Under the pieces are notes generated by a model. That model was not told the origin of the DNA. It ran no database searches and saw nothing but the letters and a program-made list of their open reading frames with translations. From Avena insularis (taxonomy: Eukaryota > Streptophyta > Magnoliopsida > Poales > Poaceae), in assembly GCA_023614405.1 (NCBI GenBank), contig CM042694.1, positions 130,515,711 through 130,579,710 on the forward strand: a DNA stretch of 64,000 nucleotides. Reading direction: 5' to 3'. The first letter of the stretch is position 1, and every line of letters starts with the position of its first letter. The position numbers and the translations under genes were made by a program. Positions 1 to 10,564 of this stretch are shown in pieces.

Positions 1-703
1 AATTGCTAAACCAAGTTTTAGCTTCTCCTTTCAGTGAAAAGGGGAAGATCTTAGCAACAAAGTTGGTACGCATCTTAATATCATCAGAAAACAAGCCACT
101 CATGGTAGAAAGTTCATTCATATGTGCTACCGCACTTTCATTTTTAGTCCCACAAAAAGGTTCTTTCTCAACAATAGCTATGTAAGATAGATCGAGAGAG
201 AAATCATAATATTTATCTATAATGTTTATGGGAGAAGCAGCAAACTTAGCAATAGGAGACAATTTGGGTCTAATAGTATGCCTCTCAAGGAGACTCTTAG
301 CAGCGCTCCTATCATGGGTGTTTTTACATTCTTTAATAAATTCATCGGTCATCTCAACATAACCATCTTCAATATCATAACTTTCACTAGACTCAGGTGA
401 ACTCACAGGTGTGGTAGTGTCTTCATTAGGAGTTTTGGTATTTCTAGCTATAGTTCTAGAAATCGTAGAATCTAGGAAAGGACCTAATGAACCACTCTTA
501 TCAAGCACAGTAGAAGCAGCATCATAAGCATCAGAAGTTTCAGATTCAGCAGTAGTAGCAGTGTGTGTAGCATGTGTATGTGGTGGTGTAACGAGCTTAC
601 TTATAACAGATGGTGAATCAAGAGCAGCAGAGGTGTTCAGAACCGTACCTCTTCTTGTAGTTGATGGTAAAATAGGAAACTTGCCATCACGAGACTAACC
701 CAT
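1..703 (-). pseudogene. Gypsy retrotransposon gag, 5' part, cut by window edge
   Basis: Minus-strand reading from about 694 down to base 1 is open for some 230 codons and reads as a retrotransposon gag. It has an acidic Ser/Thr-rich leader, then a stretch ending SLKGEAKTWF, which resembles the retrotrans_gag core (KGEAxxWF). It lies directly downstream of the LTR and primer-binding site, as gag should. The first ATG (701-703) is followed two codons later by TAG (695-697), most simply a Trp-to-stop change; translation would otherwise have to start at an internal Met. The rest of gag and pol lie outside the window. The gag identity is from position and motif; the family name is not established. 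Confidence 0.75.
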
Positions 704-763
704 GATGGATGGATTGCAGTGAACAATAGAGAATCCAAGTGAACTTGATAAATAAAGCTATGC

Positions 764-781
764 TCCCCGGCAACGGCGCCA
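764..781 (-). other. Primer-binding site, tRNA-Asp type
   Basis: On the minus strand these 18 bases read TGGCGCCGTTGCCGGGGA, complementary to the 3' end of plant tRNA-Asp including CCA. The site lies 11 bases after the LTR end at 793, the normal arrangement for starting minus-strand cDNA synthesis. This fixes the orientation of the retrotransposon as minus. Confidence 0.88.
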
Positions 782-792
782 GAAAATAGTCT

Positions 793-1852
793 TGATGACC
801 CACAAGTATGGGGGGTGTATCGCTGTATTTTCGAGGGAAGTGAAACCCAATTTATTGATTCGACACAAGGGGAGCCAAAGAATATTTATAAGCCTTAACA
901 ACTGTGTTGTCAATTCAGCTGCACCTGGAAACAATCTTGCTCACAGCAGTTTATCAGTAGCAATAGTTTTATAGTAGGAATAGTAAAGTAGCAGCAATAG
1001 TAAAGTAAAGACAGCAGTAACAATAGCGAAATGAGGATTCGAAAAGGTAGGCATAGGGATGGATGGACGGGCGTTGCATGGACAAGACAATTCACATAGC
1101 AATCAGAACATAGGGCAATTGCAGATAAATAAGATAAAGCATCCAAGTACTAGATAATCCTAGGCATGTGTCCCATATATAGTCATAAAGCACTAATAAA
1201 AGATACTAGGCACCATGCCCTAACAATCTGATGCCATTACATGAACATCTCATCCAATCCCTACCATCCCCATAGCCTACAGTCGGGGATTACTCACTCA
1301 TAGATGGGGGAAACATGGATGGTCGATGGAGAAGCGATGGTGATGATGATGGCGATGATCTCCTCCAATTCCCTGTCCCGGCAGGGTGCTAGAACAGAGT
1401 TTCTGGTGCTGTTTCGTGAAATCTGGTGGTGGCGGCGGAGCGGAACTCCTTCTGGAAAAACGTCGAACCCCCTGAGTTTTTAGGTCAAAAGGCTTCTTAT
1501 AGGCGAAGAGGGAGACCGAGGGGGTGCCTAGGGGGGCCACACCATGCCTCAAGGCGCGGCCCAGCGCCTGGGGGTGTGGCCAGCCTCGCCCTCCTCCATC
1601 TCGTATTCGCCTCTGAGTCTTCTGGAAAAATAGGCACTTTGGCTTTTGTCCCGTCCAATTCCGAGAATATTCATTTTTTGACTTTCCTGGAACCAAAAAC
1701 AACAGAAAACAGGCAGCTGGCACTGTGCTCTTGTTAATAGGTTAGTCCAAGAAATCATATGAAAAGTACTCCAAAGTGTGGACAAAACACAAGAAAGTGG
1801 ATAAAACCAAGCATGTAACATCAAAAATTATAGATACATTTGCAATGTATCA
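793..1852 (-). mobile_element. 5' LTR of a Gypsy retrotransposon
   Basis: A 1,060-bp LTR in minus orientation starting TGATACATTG (at 1852) and ending GGGTCATCA (at 793). It is followed by a tRNA-Asp primer site and gag, so it is the 5' LTR; the 3' LTR lies left of the window. Its first 250 bases match the start of the LTR at 6548-8068 closely enough to align by eye, so both belong to one broad family of TGATACGTC-type LTRs. It interrupts the outer CACTA element; CACTA sequence resumes at 1853. The target duplication (expected GCGGG or similar) cannot be checked because the other end is absent. Confidence 0.85.
1495..1501 (-). promoter_or_regulatory. LTR TATA box (minus strand)
   Basis: TATAAGA on the minus strand in the context CGCCTATAAGAAGCC, about 350 bases into the LTR. 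The TATAAAA of the related LTR at 6914-6920 is at a matching position, so it is the likely U3 promoter. Confidence 0.55.
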
Positions 1853-2085
1853 GCGGGGCGGCGACGTACAAGCTCCTTGGTGGCACGGGCGGCGGTGGTT
1901 CATGGCAGCCGACAGCGGAGAAGCGGCGGTGCGTGGAGGCCGGCTGCAGGGCGGCGGTTGGGCAGTCTGACGGCATCAGAGCAGCTCCTTGTGGCGGTGG
2001 CGGCGACGATCTCTGTGTAGTTGGCGGTGTGAGAGTGAAAGAGATGGGAAAGGAGAAAGGAAATGGCGCGCGGTTATAAAGGGGA
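1853..2085 (-). promoter_or_regulatory. GC-rich block with TATA-like site, CACTA interior
   Basis: This GC-rich sequence is homologous to 15655-15870 of the inner CACTA copy. A TATA-like sequence (around 2074-2080) sits between it and the subterminal-type repeats at 2088-2275. In the inner copy the same place reads TATATAA on the minus strand. It looks like a promoter and 5' leader for a minus-strand gene of the element, now cut off by the Gypsy insertion at 1852. The ORFs here are GC-bias artefacts as far as I can tell. Confidence 0.4.
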
Positions 2086-2087
2086 GG

Positions 2088-2275
2088 TCCATATGTCCCG
2101 GTTGGAGCCACCAACCGGGATGTAAAGGACATGTGTCCCGGTTGGTGGCTCCCACCGGGACGAAAGGCTAGAGCATACGTCCCGGTTGGAGCCACCAACC
2201 GAGACGTATGATGGCCACCGTAGGGGCGCGCGTAGAGGACCTTTAGTCCCGGTTGGTGGCACCAACCAGGACGGA
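2088..2275. repeat. CACTA subterminal-type repeats (TCCCGGTTGG)
   Basis: At least four copies of inverted motif pairs of the form TCCCGGTTGG-N-CCAACCGGGA, each able to fold into a short hairpin. Motifs like this are the usual transposase-binding repeats near CACTA termini, but here they are internal. The inner copy has the same block at 15871-16035, so it was present before the two copies separated. Confidence 0.75.
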
Positions 2276-2500
2276 AAGTCCTTTTTTAAAAGTTTTTCAA
2301 ACTTTTCAGATGTTCTCGCCTTATTTATTATTTAGGTGTTCACATTTAAATGATTTGAATTTGAAAAACTTTTTGTCTTATAAAATAATTATTCAAACTA
2401 TTAAATTTGAATTTGAAAACACTTTCAACATGAATTTGAATTTGAAAACAGTGAATCTCTCAACAATCATGGGGTACACAAACAAACCGTTCGTCCTAGC
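2276..2500. other. AT-rich spacer, no gene seen
   Basis: AT-rich sequence with repeated TTTGAATTTGAAAAC words, homologous to 16036-16370 in the inner CACTA copy. I see no coding signal. Confidence 0.5.
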
Positions 2501-2508
2501 CAATGGAT

Positions 2509-3213
2509 TTAGTCATAATCATGTCTAGCCCTATAGTACACAGCTTTAGGGTCATCTTCCGAATCATCTTCGTCGTCGTTACTATGGCATATTCCGGGGA
2601 TCCTCAGCCCTTCCCCGTCTTGTGTAGGGTGGAACCGGGGACCGTGAACTATGACATATTCCATGGACACCTTCCACTCTGGCCTCGGATGCACGACACA
2701 GGGGGAGGGGTCTCCCAGATGACGATGCCGCTACTCCCGCGGGCTTCACCATAGCCACCCTTATTGTGGTTTTGCGGTGGGTGCAAGTGTGGGTACCGCA
2801 TGCAAGGATGATCTCCCTCAGCAATGTAGCGCATCACACCGGCGGTAGTCTGGTTCTCCCACCAAAGGTGATGACCGGTTTCATTGTGGTTCAGCAGGGG
2901 CGGGCCGTCACCCTTGTACCTAGCAAGCTCCCTTTCATGCCGGTTAGCGAAGAAGGCATTCCAGGTGTTTTAGTTGTCGGGATCCCAATGGAGATCCATC
3001 CGCTGCTCCGGCGTGAGCTCTAGGTATAAGTGGTTCATGATGGTCGCCTGGCGGGCGGAACCTTGAGGCACAGGAGGGATAGGAACTCCTACAATTCTCA
3101 TCATACATTCAGTGGGCACCCGGTAGCCCAGCGGGCATGGGTAGCTGGAGGCGCACAACGCCTCGGTCTCTTCGAGTGTGAGAATGACCTAGTATGCGGT
3201 TTCCATTGTTGAG
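2509..3213 (-). pseudogene. CACTA-internal hypothetical gene remnant (outer copy)
   Basis: Minus-strand fragments read as a protein also found in the inner copy (16418-17165). Recognisable stretches are TLEETEALCASSYPCP, PPVPQGSA, a WDPDN motif, YIAEGDHPC and a SNDDEDDSEDDP acidic tail. I recognise this only as an uncharacterised protein type seen in Triticeae CACTA-rich DNA and assign no function. The reading is broken: a Trp present in the inner copy (CCAG on the plus strand) is a stop here (CTAG), and there are further frameshifts. It lies just downstream (minus sense) of the 101-bp repeat array at 3310-3770, which may have held its promoter. Confidence 0.6.
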
Positions 3214-3309
3214 AGATGAAGGTGTGGATGTATGGATAGCCATGGAACGGTCGGGCTAGATATAGGGGTAAAGGGCGGAAAACAAAGCAGGAAGTGATGG
3301 GAAATGGCA

Positions 3310-3770
3310 GGAAATATCTTTAGTCCCGGTTAGTGGCTCCAACTGGGATTAAAAGACCCGGTTAGAGGAAAAGGGCTGGAAAGCATTGCGGGAAGCGGTG
3401 GGAAATGGCAGGAAATATCTTTAGTCCCGATTAGTGGCTCCAACTAGGACAAAAAGACCCGGTTAGTGGTAAAGGGCGGGAAAGCATAGCGTGAAGCGGT
3501 GGGAAATGGCGGGAAATATCTTTCGTCCCGGTTAGTGCATCCAACCGGGACTAAAAGACTCGGTTAGAGGAAAAGGGCGGGAAAGCATTACGGGAAGCAG
3601 TGGAAAATGGAGGGAAATATCTTTAGTCTTGGTTAGTGGCTCCAACTGGGACTAAAAGACCCGGTTAGAGGAAAAGGGCGGGAAAGCATAGCAGGAAGCG
3701 GTTTGAAATGGCGGGAAATATCTTTAGTCCCGGTTAGTGCCTTCAACCGGGACTATTGACAAGACTGTCG
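3310..3770. repeat. Tandem array, five 101-bp units
   Basis: The word AAATATCTTTAGTCC recurs, exactly or nearly so, at about 3312, 3413, 3514, 3616 and 3717, giving a period of 101-102 bp. Each unit contains AGTCCCGGTTAGTG then CCAACCGGGACTAAAAG (a hairpin), followed by GACCCGGTTAGAG and a G-rich GGGAAATGGCGGG segment. The inner CACTA copy has four such units (17225-17580). Confidence 0.88.
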
Positions 3771-3879
3771 ACATTATCTTGTGAGTGTCGACCCTATGTT
3801 GTGTTGCTTAATCCATAAATAGGCATCCTTGTGAAGTTATCAAACACAAACATGATGTTGTGTGAGAGCAGAGACACCA

Positions 3880-4095
3880 CTACGGCAAGTTTGAGGGAGA
3901 TCCCGGCGGAGCCCAGTCCTCCGGCATCTCCAACAAACTAGCCATAGAGGCACTCTCTAATATGTGAAATTAGTTAGCTACCTGGCATATTAGTTAGCTC
4001 TAAGATGGTGTTTGAGAGTAGGGACAATACTACGACCAGCTTCAGGGAGATGCCATAGGATCTAGTCCTCAGGCATCTCCCTTAAGCTGGCCATA
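3880..4095. repeat. Two imperfect palindromes (GGGAGATGCC type)
   Basis: Two hairpin-forming stretches, about 3880-3945 and 4030-4095, each with GGGAGAT(G/C)CC on the left and GGCATCTCC on the right, flanked by TACG(G/A)C and GCCATAG words. The inner copy has the same pair at about 25871-26080. The first palindrome is where the Copia element inserted in the inner copy. Confidence 0.6.
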
Positions 4096-4122
4096 GGGGA
4101 TGGATCTCTGAAGAAACCACCA

Positions 4123-5395
4123 GCATTGGATCTCTGAAGAAACATCACATTATGAGTATAAAAATGATTTTTTCAAAAAATCACGAGCATTAGATCATGT
4201 ACCTGTAGGTCAAACCGGACCCACTTCCTGCCGATTCGGTAGACATTTGTCTTTTTCTCCAGGGGTGGACAGAAAGGTTTTAAAATCCCTAGTTAGGACA
4301 TTGTTCATGTAAGGTGGTCTAGTATTTTTGAAAAATGGGGTGGTACCATTTTATATTTAATGTTTGGTGTTGCTTCACAAAATGCCCCAATTTTGGCACT
4401 CGGCAAATAGAAAATGGCTTTTCCATACGATGAAAAATAAAACATCCTCATGCAACATTGTTATCCATCCAAAGATTCACATGCATGCACAATATGGGCA
4501 TAGTATCACAAACTTTGTCTCGATTATGCACATAACATTGGTCATTTGAAACGAAAGCCATGAAACCTCGAACATGATAGGTCATTTTCTGAAGGCTTTC
4601 TCGAGACATAATCAATATACCAAGTTTGGTATTTTTCATTGCAACTATGTCATATAATATGACACCACGCGAAGGATTTACATTTTCAGACCATTTTTGA
4701 ATTTCTTATGCCCGTTTCAAAATTTACCCATTTCCAACTATGGTCATAACGGCGGGCATGAAGATAAGCTTGCATTGGATCTCTGAAGAAACATCATTAT
4801 GAGTCTAAAAATGATTTTTTCAAAAAATCACGAGCATTAGATCATGTACCTGTAGGTCAAATCGGAGCCACTTCCTACCGATTCGATAGACATTTGTCTT
4901 TTTCTCCAAGGTTGGACGAAAAGGTTTTAAAATCCCTAGTTAGGACATTGTTCATGTAAGGTGGTCTAGTATTTTTGAAAAATGGGGTGGTACCATTTTT
5001 GTATTTAATGTTTGGTGTTGCTTCACAAAACGCCCCGATTTTGGCACTCGGAAAATAGAAAATGGCTTTTCCATGCGCCGGAAAATAAAACTTGCTCCTG
5101 CAACATTGTTAGCCATCCCAAGATGCATATACATACACAATATGGGCACAGTATCACAAACTATGCCTCGATTATGCACATAACATTGGTCATTTGGACC
5201 GAAAGCCATGAAAAACCTCGAACATGATAGGTCATTTTGTGAAGGTTTTTTCGAGACATAATCAATATACCAAGTTTGGTATTTTCCATTGCAACTATGT
5301 CATATAATATGACACCACGGTAAGGATTTACATTGTTCGGACTGTTTCTGAATTTCTTATGCCCGTTTATGGTCGCTTCGGCCATAACCATGGAG
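4123..5395. repeat. Direct tandem duplication, ~650-bp unit (outer CACTA)
   Basis: Two copies starting at GCATTGGATCTCTGAAGAAAC (about 4123 and 4772), each running through a TAGATCATGTACCTGTAGG segment to a GACACCACG segment. The unit is about 648 bp. The inner CACTA copy has the same two-copy arrangement at 26106-27370. Minus-strand ORFs in the units (with a MKNTKLGILIMSR start) are similar between copies but match nothing I recognise. Confidence 0.8.
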
Positions 5396-5506
5396 CATCT
5401 TCTTTGCTTAACGGGATGCTGGGCGGAATTTCATCAAACTGATTATAATCTTCTAACATGTCTGTCTTGTCCTCGACTCCCACGATATTTCTTTTCCCTG
5501 AAAGAA

Positions 5507-6547
5507 CTATGTGATGTTTTGGCTCATCGTGTGATGTATTCGGTTGCTTATTTTTTCTTTTTTTGGTATGGAGGACATGTCCTTCACATAGAAAACCTGT
5601 TCCACATTATTGGCTAGGAAAAATGGTTCGTCTCTGTAACCAAGATTGTTTATATATACTGTTGTCATTCCGTACAACTGGTCTACCTTCACCCCTTCTC
5701 CATTCAGGTTGATCCATTTGTACCGAAACAAAGGGACCTTAAAAGAAACTCCATATTCAAGTTCCCATATCTCCTCTATGTGACCATAGTATGTGTCCTT
5801 TTTGCCATTATCGTCGGTTGCATCAAAGCGGACACCACTGTTCTAGTTGGTGCTATTTTTATCTTGGGCGATCGTGTAAAATGTATCCCCATTTATCTCG
5901 TACCCTTGGTAATTCAATATAGTAGAAGATGGTGACCAAACCAACAAGTAGAGCTGATCTCCAATAGTGGTGTCATTCATTAGATGTGTTCACAACCAAC
6001 TGCCGAAAGTCTTCATGTGTTCATCTCTAATCCAGGAGTCTGGCTTTCCCAGGTTGTTGAAGCGTACAATATTCTTATGTTCCCCGATATACGGAGCTGC
6101 CAAGGTGGAATTCTGTAGAACCGTGTAGTGTGCTTGAGTGAAAGATTGTCCATCCCTACATATCATTGCTTTCTTTCTTAGCGTGCCTTTTCCACTTAGT
6201 CTCCCCTCATGTCGTGATTCAGGAACACCAATCGGCTTAAGGTCAGGAATAAAGTCAACACAGAACTCAATGACCTCCTCTGTTCCATAGCCCTTGGAGA
6301 TGCTTCCTTCTGGCCTAGCACGGTTATGAACATATTTCTTTAACACTCCAATGAACCTCTAAAAGGGGACCATACTGTATAGAAATACAGGACCAAGAAT
6401 GGAAATCTATTCGACTAGGTGAACCAGAGATGCGTCATAATATTGAAGAAGGATGGTGGGAACACCAACTCAAAACTAACAAGACATTGGACCACATCCT
6501 TCTGTAACCTTGTTAGAATATCTTGATTGATCACCTTCTGAGATATT
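5507..6547 (-). pseudogene. Outer CACTA transposase, C-terminal part (DUF4218/DUF4216)
   Basis: The minus strand reads the C-terminal third of an En/Spm tnp2-type transposase. A DUF4218-like stretch comes first (VLKKYVHNRARPEGSI, about 6340-6290), then a DUF4216-like stretch (YKWINLNGEGVKVD and RDEPFFLANNVEQVFYVKDM, about 5730-5580). It contains stops at about 6361 (the Glu codon of PFERF in the inner copy) and at 5843-5845 (TAG). The latter is also present in the inner copy at 27866-27868. The upstream part is separated by the solo LTR at 6548-8068, and about 97 bp of transposase sequence present in the inner copy (28572-28668) is missing at that junction. It cannot encode an active transposase. 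Confidence 0.85.
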
Positions 6548-8068
6548 TGATACGTCATAAACGTATCTATAATTTTTGATGTTCCATGCTTGGTTTATAT
6601 CTACTTTCTTATGTTTTGCCCACACTTTGGAGTATTTTTACACATTTTCTGGAACTAACCTATTAAAAGATGGCACAGTGCCAGTTGCCTGTTTTTTGCT
6701 GGTTTTTGGTTTCAGAAAAGCTAGTAAGGAAACATTCTCGAAATTGGACTGGACAAAAGCCAAAGTCAATATTTTACCCGAAGCAACAGGAGTCCGGAGG
6801 GGAGCCGAAGAGCGAAACCAGGGCGGCCACACCCTAGGGTGGCGCGACCAGCCCTAGGCATGCCGCCACCTGGTGTGGGCCCCCTGGTACTCCACCGACC
6901 TTGATCTTCCGCCTATAAAAGCCTACTGAGACGAAAACCCTAAGTACCCAACCAAAAATCCATGAAAGAGTCTGTAGCCGCCGTCATCTCCATCCCTAGA
7001 TCGGGAGGGATCTGAAGCTCTTCTCGGCACCCTGCCGGAGGGGAGAGTTGACCCTGGAGGCCTTCTTCATCACCATGCTTGCCTCCGGTGTGATGCATGA
7101 GTAGTTCATCCCTGGACTACGGGTCCATGTAGTAGCTAGATGGTTGGTTCTTCTCCTTTGTGCTACCTTTTTTAGATCTTGCAAGCTTTGTTCATGATCA
7201 AGATCATCTATTTGTAATCTTACATTTTGGGATCCGATGGATATTGAGATGCTATTTTAGATTGATTATTGATTCTATCATGTCTATGTTATTTGTGATC
7301 TTGCATGCTTTCTGTTGTTAGTAGCTATCTTGGCCAAGTAGATGCTAGCAACTCCAAGAGGGAGTAGTTAGGCTCGATAGTGGGTTCATGCCTCTAGTAA
7401 TCTGGGGAAGTGACATAAATCTCTAAGGCACTAGATGTGCTGTTGCTACTAGGGCAATCCTTTGTAGCATAGGGCAATCGTATTGTTTACTTTACACACT
7501 TTGCTTAATGCAATTATCTGTTGATTACAACTTAATACTAGAGGGGGTTCGGATGATAACCTAAAGGTGGATTATTATTCATTGATGCAGTTGGATTACG
7601 GTCTATGTATAATGTTGTAATGCCCAATCAGATCTCATAGGAGTCAAGATGATTATGCATGTATGATTTCTCGGTGTCTGTCAATTGCCCTGCTGTAATT
7701 TGTTCACCAAACATGTCCTCTATCTTAAGGAGAATCACCTCTAGTAAACTATGGACCCCGGTCCAGTCTTTTACCATCAATCTACCATCTAGTATTTAAT
7801 GTTTTATTGTTTAATTTCTGCAAGCAATTACTATCTTCCACACAATACATTTAATCCTTTGTTTCAGCAAAACCGGTGAGATTGACAACCTCACTGTAAG
7901 TTGTGGCAAAGTTCTATGGATGTGTTGTGCAGGATTCCAAGTTGGAGACAACACCTTGGGGTTGTTTCCTTGCTCCTACTGGTTCGATAACCTTGGTTTC
8001 ATAATTGAGGGAAAAATTGATGTTCTGCTCATCATACCTTCCTCTTGGGGTTCCCAACGAGCTCATCA
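6548..8068 (+). mobile_element. Solo Gypsy-type LTR inserted in outer CACTA transposase
   Basis: A 1,521-bp LTR starting TGATACGTCATAAACG and ending GAGCTCATCA, with CACTA transposase sequence directly on both sides and no internal retrotransposon sequence. A TATA box (TATAAAA, 6914-6920) lies in CCGCCTATAAAAGCC. The flanking bases are TATT on both sides; the 5-mers are ATATT on the left and TATTT on the right, so a perfect 5-bp duplication is not seen. Comparison with the inner CACTA copy shows about 97 bp of transposase sequence lost at the right junction. This suggests either deletion after insertion or formation by illegitimate rather than LTR-LTR recombination. Confidence 0.85.
6914..6920 (+). 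promoter_or_regulatory. LTR TATA box
   Basis: TATAAAA about 367 bases from the LTR start, followed by a GC-rich leader. It aligns with the TATA box of the related minus-strand LTR (1495-1501). Confidence 0.6.
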
Positions 8069-10021
8069 TATTTTGACAGTCATGAGACTTCAGGTTTTGG
8101 AATTTTTTCTCTGCCATATTTATTACCCCCTTTATGTTAGACGAGAATCCAGACGGCACCTTGATACTGTAAAGGACTTCAAAAAAGATTTCCTTCTCTG
8201 CTTTCGTGAGAGCGTAGCTGGCAGGACTTAAGTGACGCCCTTTATCCGTCTTGTTATGTGGATGCATGTTTTGTGGGTCTTTCATACGTTGTTGGTTCTC
8301 CCGTGCTTCTAGTGTATCTTTTGTTTTCCCATACATGCCCAGGAAGCCTAGCAGGTTCATGCATAGATTCTTCATCACGTGCATCACGTCAATTGAAGAG
8401 CGGACATGCAGAACTTTCCAATAGGGTATGTCCCAAAATATAGATTTCTTCTTCCACATGGGCGCGTGTCCGGTAGCGACGTTGTTTGGAACATGTTGAC
8501 CGCTAGGACCCTTTCCAAAGATTACTTCGGTGTCCTTGACCATACCAAATACATCATCACCTGTAGGGAGGTTAGGCTTCTTCCGGTAATCTGCGTCACC
8601 TTTGAAATGCTTGCCTTTCTTTCTTACTTGATGATTGATCGGAAGAAATTGACGATTCCCCAGGTACACAACCTTCTTACATTTATGCAAATATGTAGCT
8701 TCAGATCATCTAAACAGTGTGTGCATGCCTTGTATCCCTTGTTTGTCTGTCCTGAAAGGTTACTAAGAGCAGGCCAATCATTGATCGTTACGAAAAGCAG
8801 CGCTCGTAGGTCAAATGGCTCCTGTTTGTGCTCATCCCACACACGTACACCAGGTTTTCCCCACAACTGTAAGAGTTCTTCAACTAATGGCCTTAGTTAC
8901 ACATGAATGTCATTGTCGGGTTGCTTCGGGCCTTGGATAAGCACTGGCATCATAATGAACTTACGCTTCATGCACAGCCAAGGAGGAAGGTTGTAGATAC
9001 ATAGAGTCACAGGCCAGGTGTTGTGACTGTAGCTCTGCTCCCCAAAAGGATTCATGCCATCTGTACTTAGACCAAACTATAAGTTCCTCGTGTCACCTGC
9101 AAAGTCCGGGAACTCTCTCTTGATTTTTCTCCACTACGACCCATCAATGGGGTGTCTCAACTTCCAGTCTTTCTTACGGTCTTCATTGTTCCATTGCAAC
9201 AACCTGGCATGCTCTTTGTTTCTAAACAGACGTTTCAACCTTGGTATTATAGGAGCATACCACATAACCTTAGCAGGAACCATCTTCCTGGGGGGCTCAT
9301 CATCGCCATCAACATCACCAGGGTCATCTTGTCTAATCTTATACCGCAGTGCAGTGCATACCGGATATTTATCTAAATTCTCGTACTCCTCACCGTGGTA
9401 GAGGATGCAGTCATTTATGCATGCATGTATCTTCTGCACATCTAATCCTAGAGGGCAGAGAACCTTCTTTTCTTTGTAGGTACTCTCGGGAGATTCGTTA
9501 TCCTTTGGAAGCTTCAGCTTCATTATTTTCAGTAACTTCTCAAATCCCTTGTCAGATAAACCAGTCTCTGCCTTCCATTTCAGCAATTCCAGTGTGGTAC
9601 CGAGCTTTGTGCTGCCATCTTCACAATTTGGGTACAACAATTTTTTGTGATCCTCTAACATGCCCTCCAACTTCAACTTCTCCTTCTCCATTTCACAGTC
9701 TCGCTTTGCATCAGAAATGACCCGACCAAGATCATCAACGGGCTCATCTGATGCCCGTCCTTCACCTCCTTCTTCTTCATTCTCTTCCATTGTAGTATCA
9801 TCGTATTCAGGGAACATATGAATATAGTTGTCATCATCCTCTTCTTCTTCATTGTCTTCCATCATAACCCCTCTTTCTCCGTTCTTGGTCCAACAATTAT
9901 AGCTGGGCATGAAACCTCTCCGAACCAGGTGGCCGCGAATGATTTTCGAGGAAGAGTACTCCTTGATGTTCCGACGTTGAACACATGGACAACACATAAA
10001 TCCATTCTCTTTGTTTGCCTT
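8069..10021 (-). pseudogene. Outer CACTA transposase, central part (tnp2)
   Basis: The minus strand encodes the body of an En/Spm-family tnp2 transposase. It has an N-terminal transposase-associated region (KANKENG, HLVRRGFMPSYNCWT), an acidic linker (DNEEEEDDDNY), then ACINDCILY and DEPPRKM. The tnp2 core follows with WDEHKQEPFDLRAL, NDWPALSNLSGQ, KACTHCLDD, CKKVVYLGNRQFL, VMHVMKNLCMNLLGF and FQNLKSHDC. Breaks relative to the inner copy are TAG at 9077-9079, TAA at 8897-8899 and a 1-base deletion near 8706. The open frame continues leftward into the LTR and rightward into the inner CACTA terminus, but both extensions are artificial. The 5' end of the gene is the fragment at 31221-31313, 21 kb away. 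Confidence 0.88.
10019..10021. repeat. 3-bp target duplication CTT (left copy)
   Basis: CTT precedes the CACTA terminus at 10022 and recurs at 31221-31223 after the other terminus. The inner copy's own transposase has a single CTT at the homologous place (GCCTTAGCC near 30614), so it serves as the empty-site reference. Confidence 0.9.
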
Positions 10022-10033
10022 CACTAGTAGAAA
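10022..10033 (+). repeat. Inner CACTA terminal inverted repeat (second-gene side)
   Basis: CACTAGTAGAAA, identical to the reverse complement of 31209-31220. It is followed within 150 bp by several AGTCC(C/T)GGTT motifs of the subterminal region. Confidence 0.93.
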
Positions 10034-10227
10034 CAGGGCATATTGTCCTGGTTCGTAAGGGGCTTTAGTCCTGGTTGCCCAACCGGGATGGGGCAATTGG
10101 GACTAAAGCCCCAACCCTTTAGTCCCGGTTGAAACGAACCGACAAGCGGATCGACATGGCATGGCCGGGCTGTCTCAAGGGGGAGGGGCATTTGTCCAGG
10201 TTCGTAATACGAACCAGGATCTATGCG
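10034..10227. repeat. Subterminal repeat region of inner CACTA
   Basis: Several direct and inverted copies of TAGTCC(C/T)GGTT and CGAACC. Motifs of this kind are the expected binding sites for the element's transposition proteins. Confidence 0.65.
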
Positions 10228-10274
10228 TCTCTGCCGCGGCAACAATTTTGGCATTTTTTGTGCCGCGGCAGAGA
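10228..10274. repeat. Perfect 14-bp inverted repeat with 19-nt loop
   Basis: TCTCTGCCGCGGCA at 10228-10241 and TGCCGCGGCAGAGA at 10261-10274. This is a strong GC-rich hairpin about 200 bp inside the terminus. It does not share the TCCCGGTT core of the other subterminal repeats. Confidence 0.85.
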
Positions 10275-10564
10275 TATTTTTTGTATATTTTTCATTTATT
10301 TTGTTTCCCCTTTATGTATTTCCTTCTTGTGTTTTGGCAGCATTTATTTTGTGACACTTACCCCAGCACTATGTTGTGAGGAATGCTCGTCCTCATAGTA
10401 GATGGTGCGAGGTTGATGTTACCGAAAGTGGATTCGCATGGAGGCATGGTGCGGATTTGAGGGAACCATTATATTACAAAACATCTCCCGATTATATTAC
10501 ACATCAAGTATCGAATATATTACATTCATGCATATATACAATATAAAGTCTTTTATGATCCCTA

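Noticed and set aside
764..781. tRNA-Asp gene
   Set aside because: Only the 18 bases complementary to the tRNA 3' end are present, which is a primer site and not a tRNA gene.
1298..1970. Pro/Arg-rich ORFs near the Gypsy LTR
   Set aside because: They lie in the LTR or the GC-rich CACTA leader and have no conserved domain.
7914..8068. C-terminal extension of the transposase ORF at 7914-8690
   Set aside because: The reading below 8069 lies in the inserted LTR, not in transposase.
10022..10096. N-terminal extension of the transposase ORF at 9134-10096
   Set aside because: The first 25 codons come from the inner CACTA terminus. The real N-terminus is at 31221-31313.
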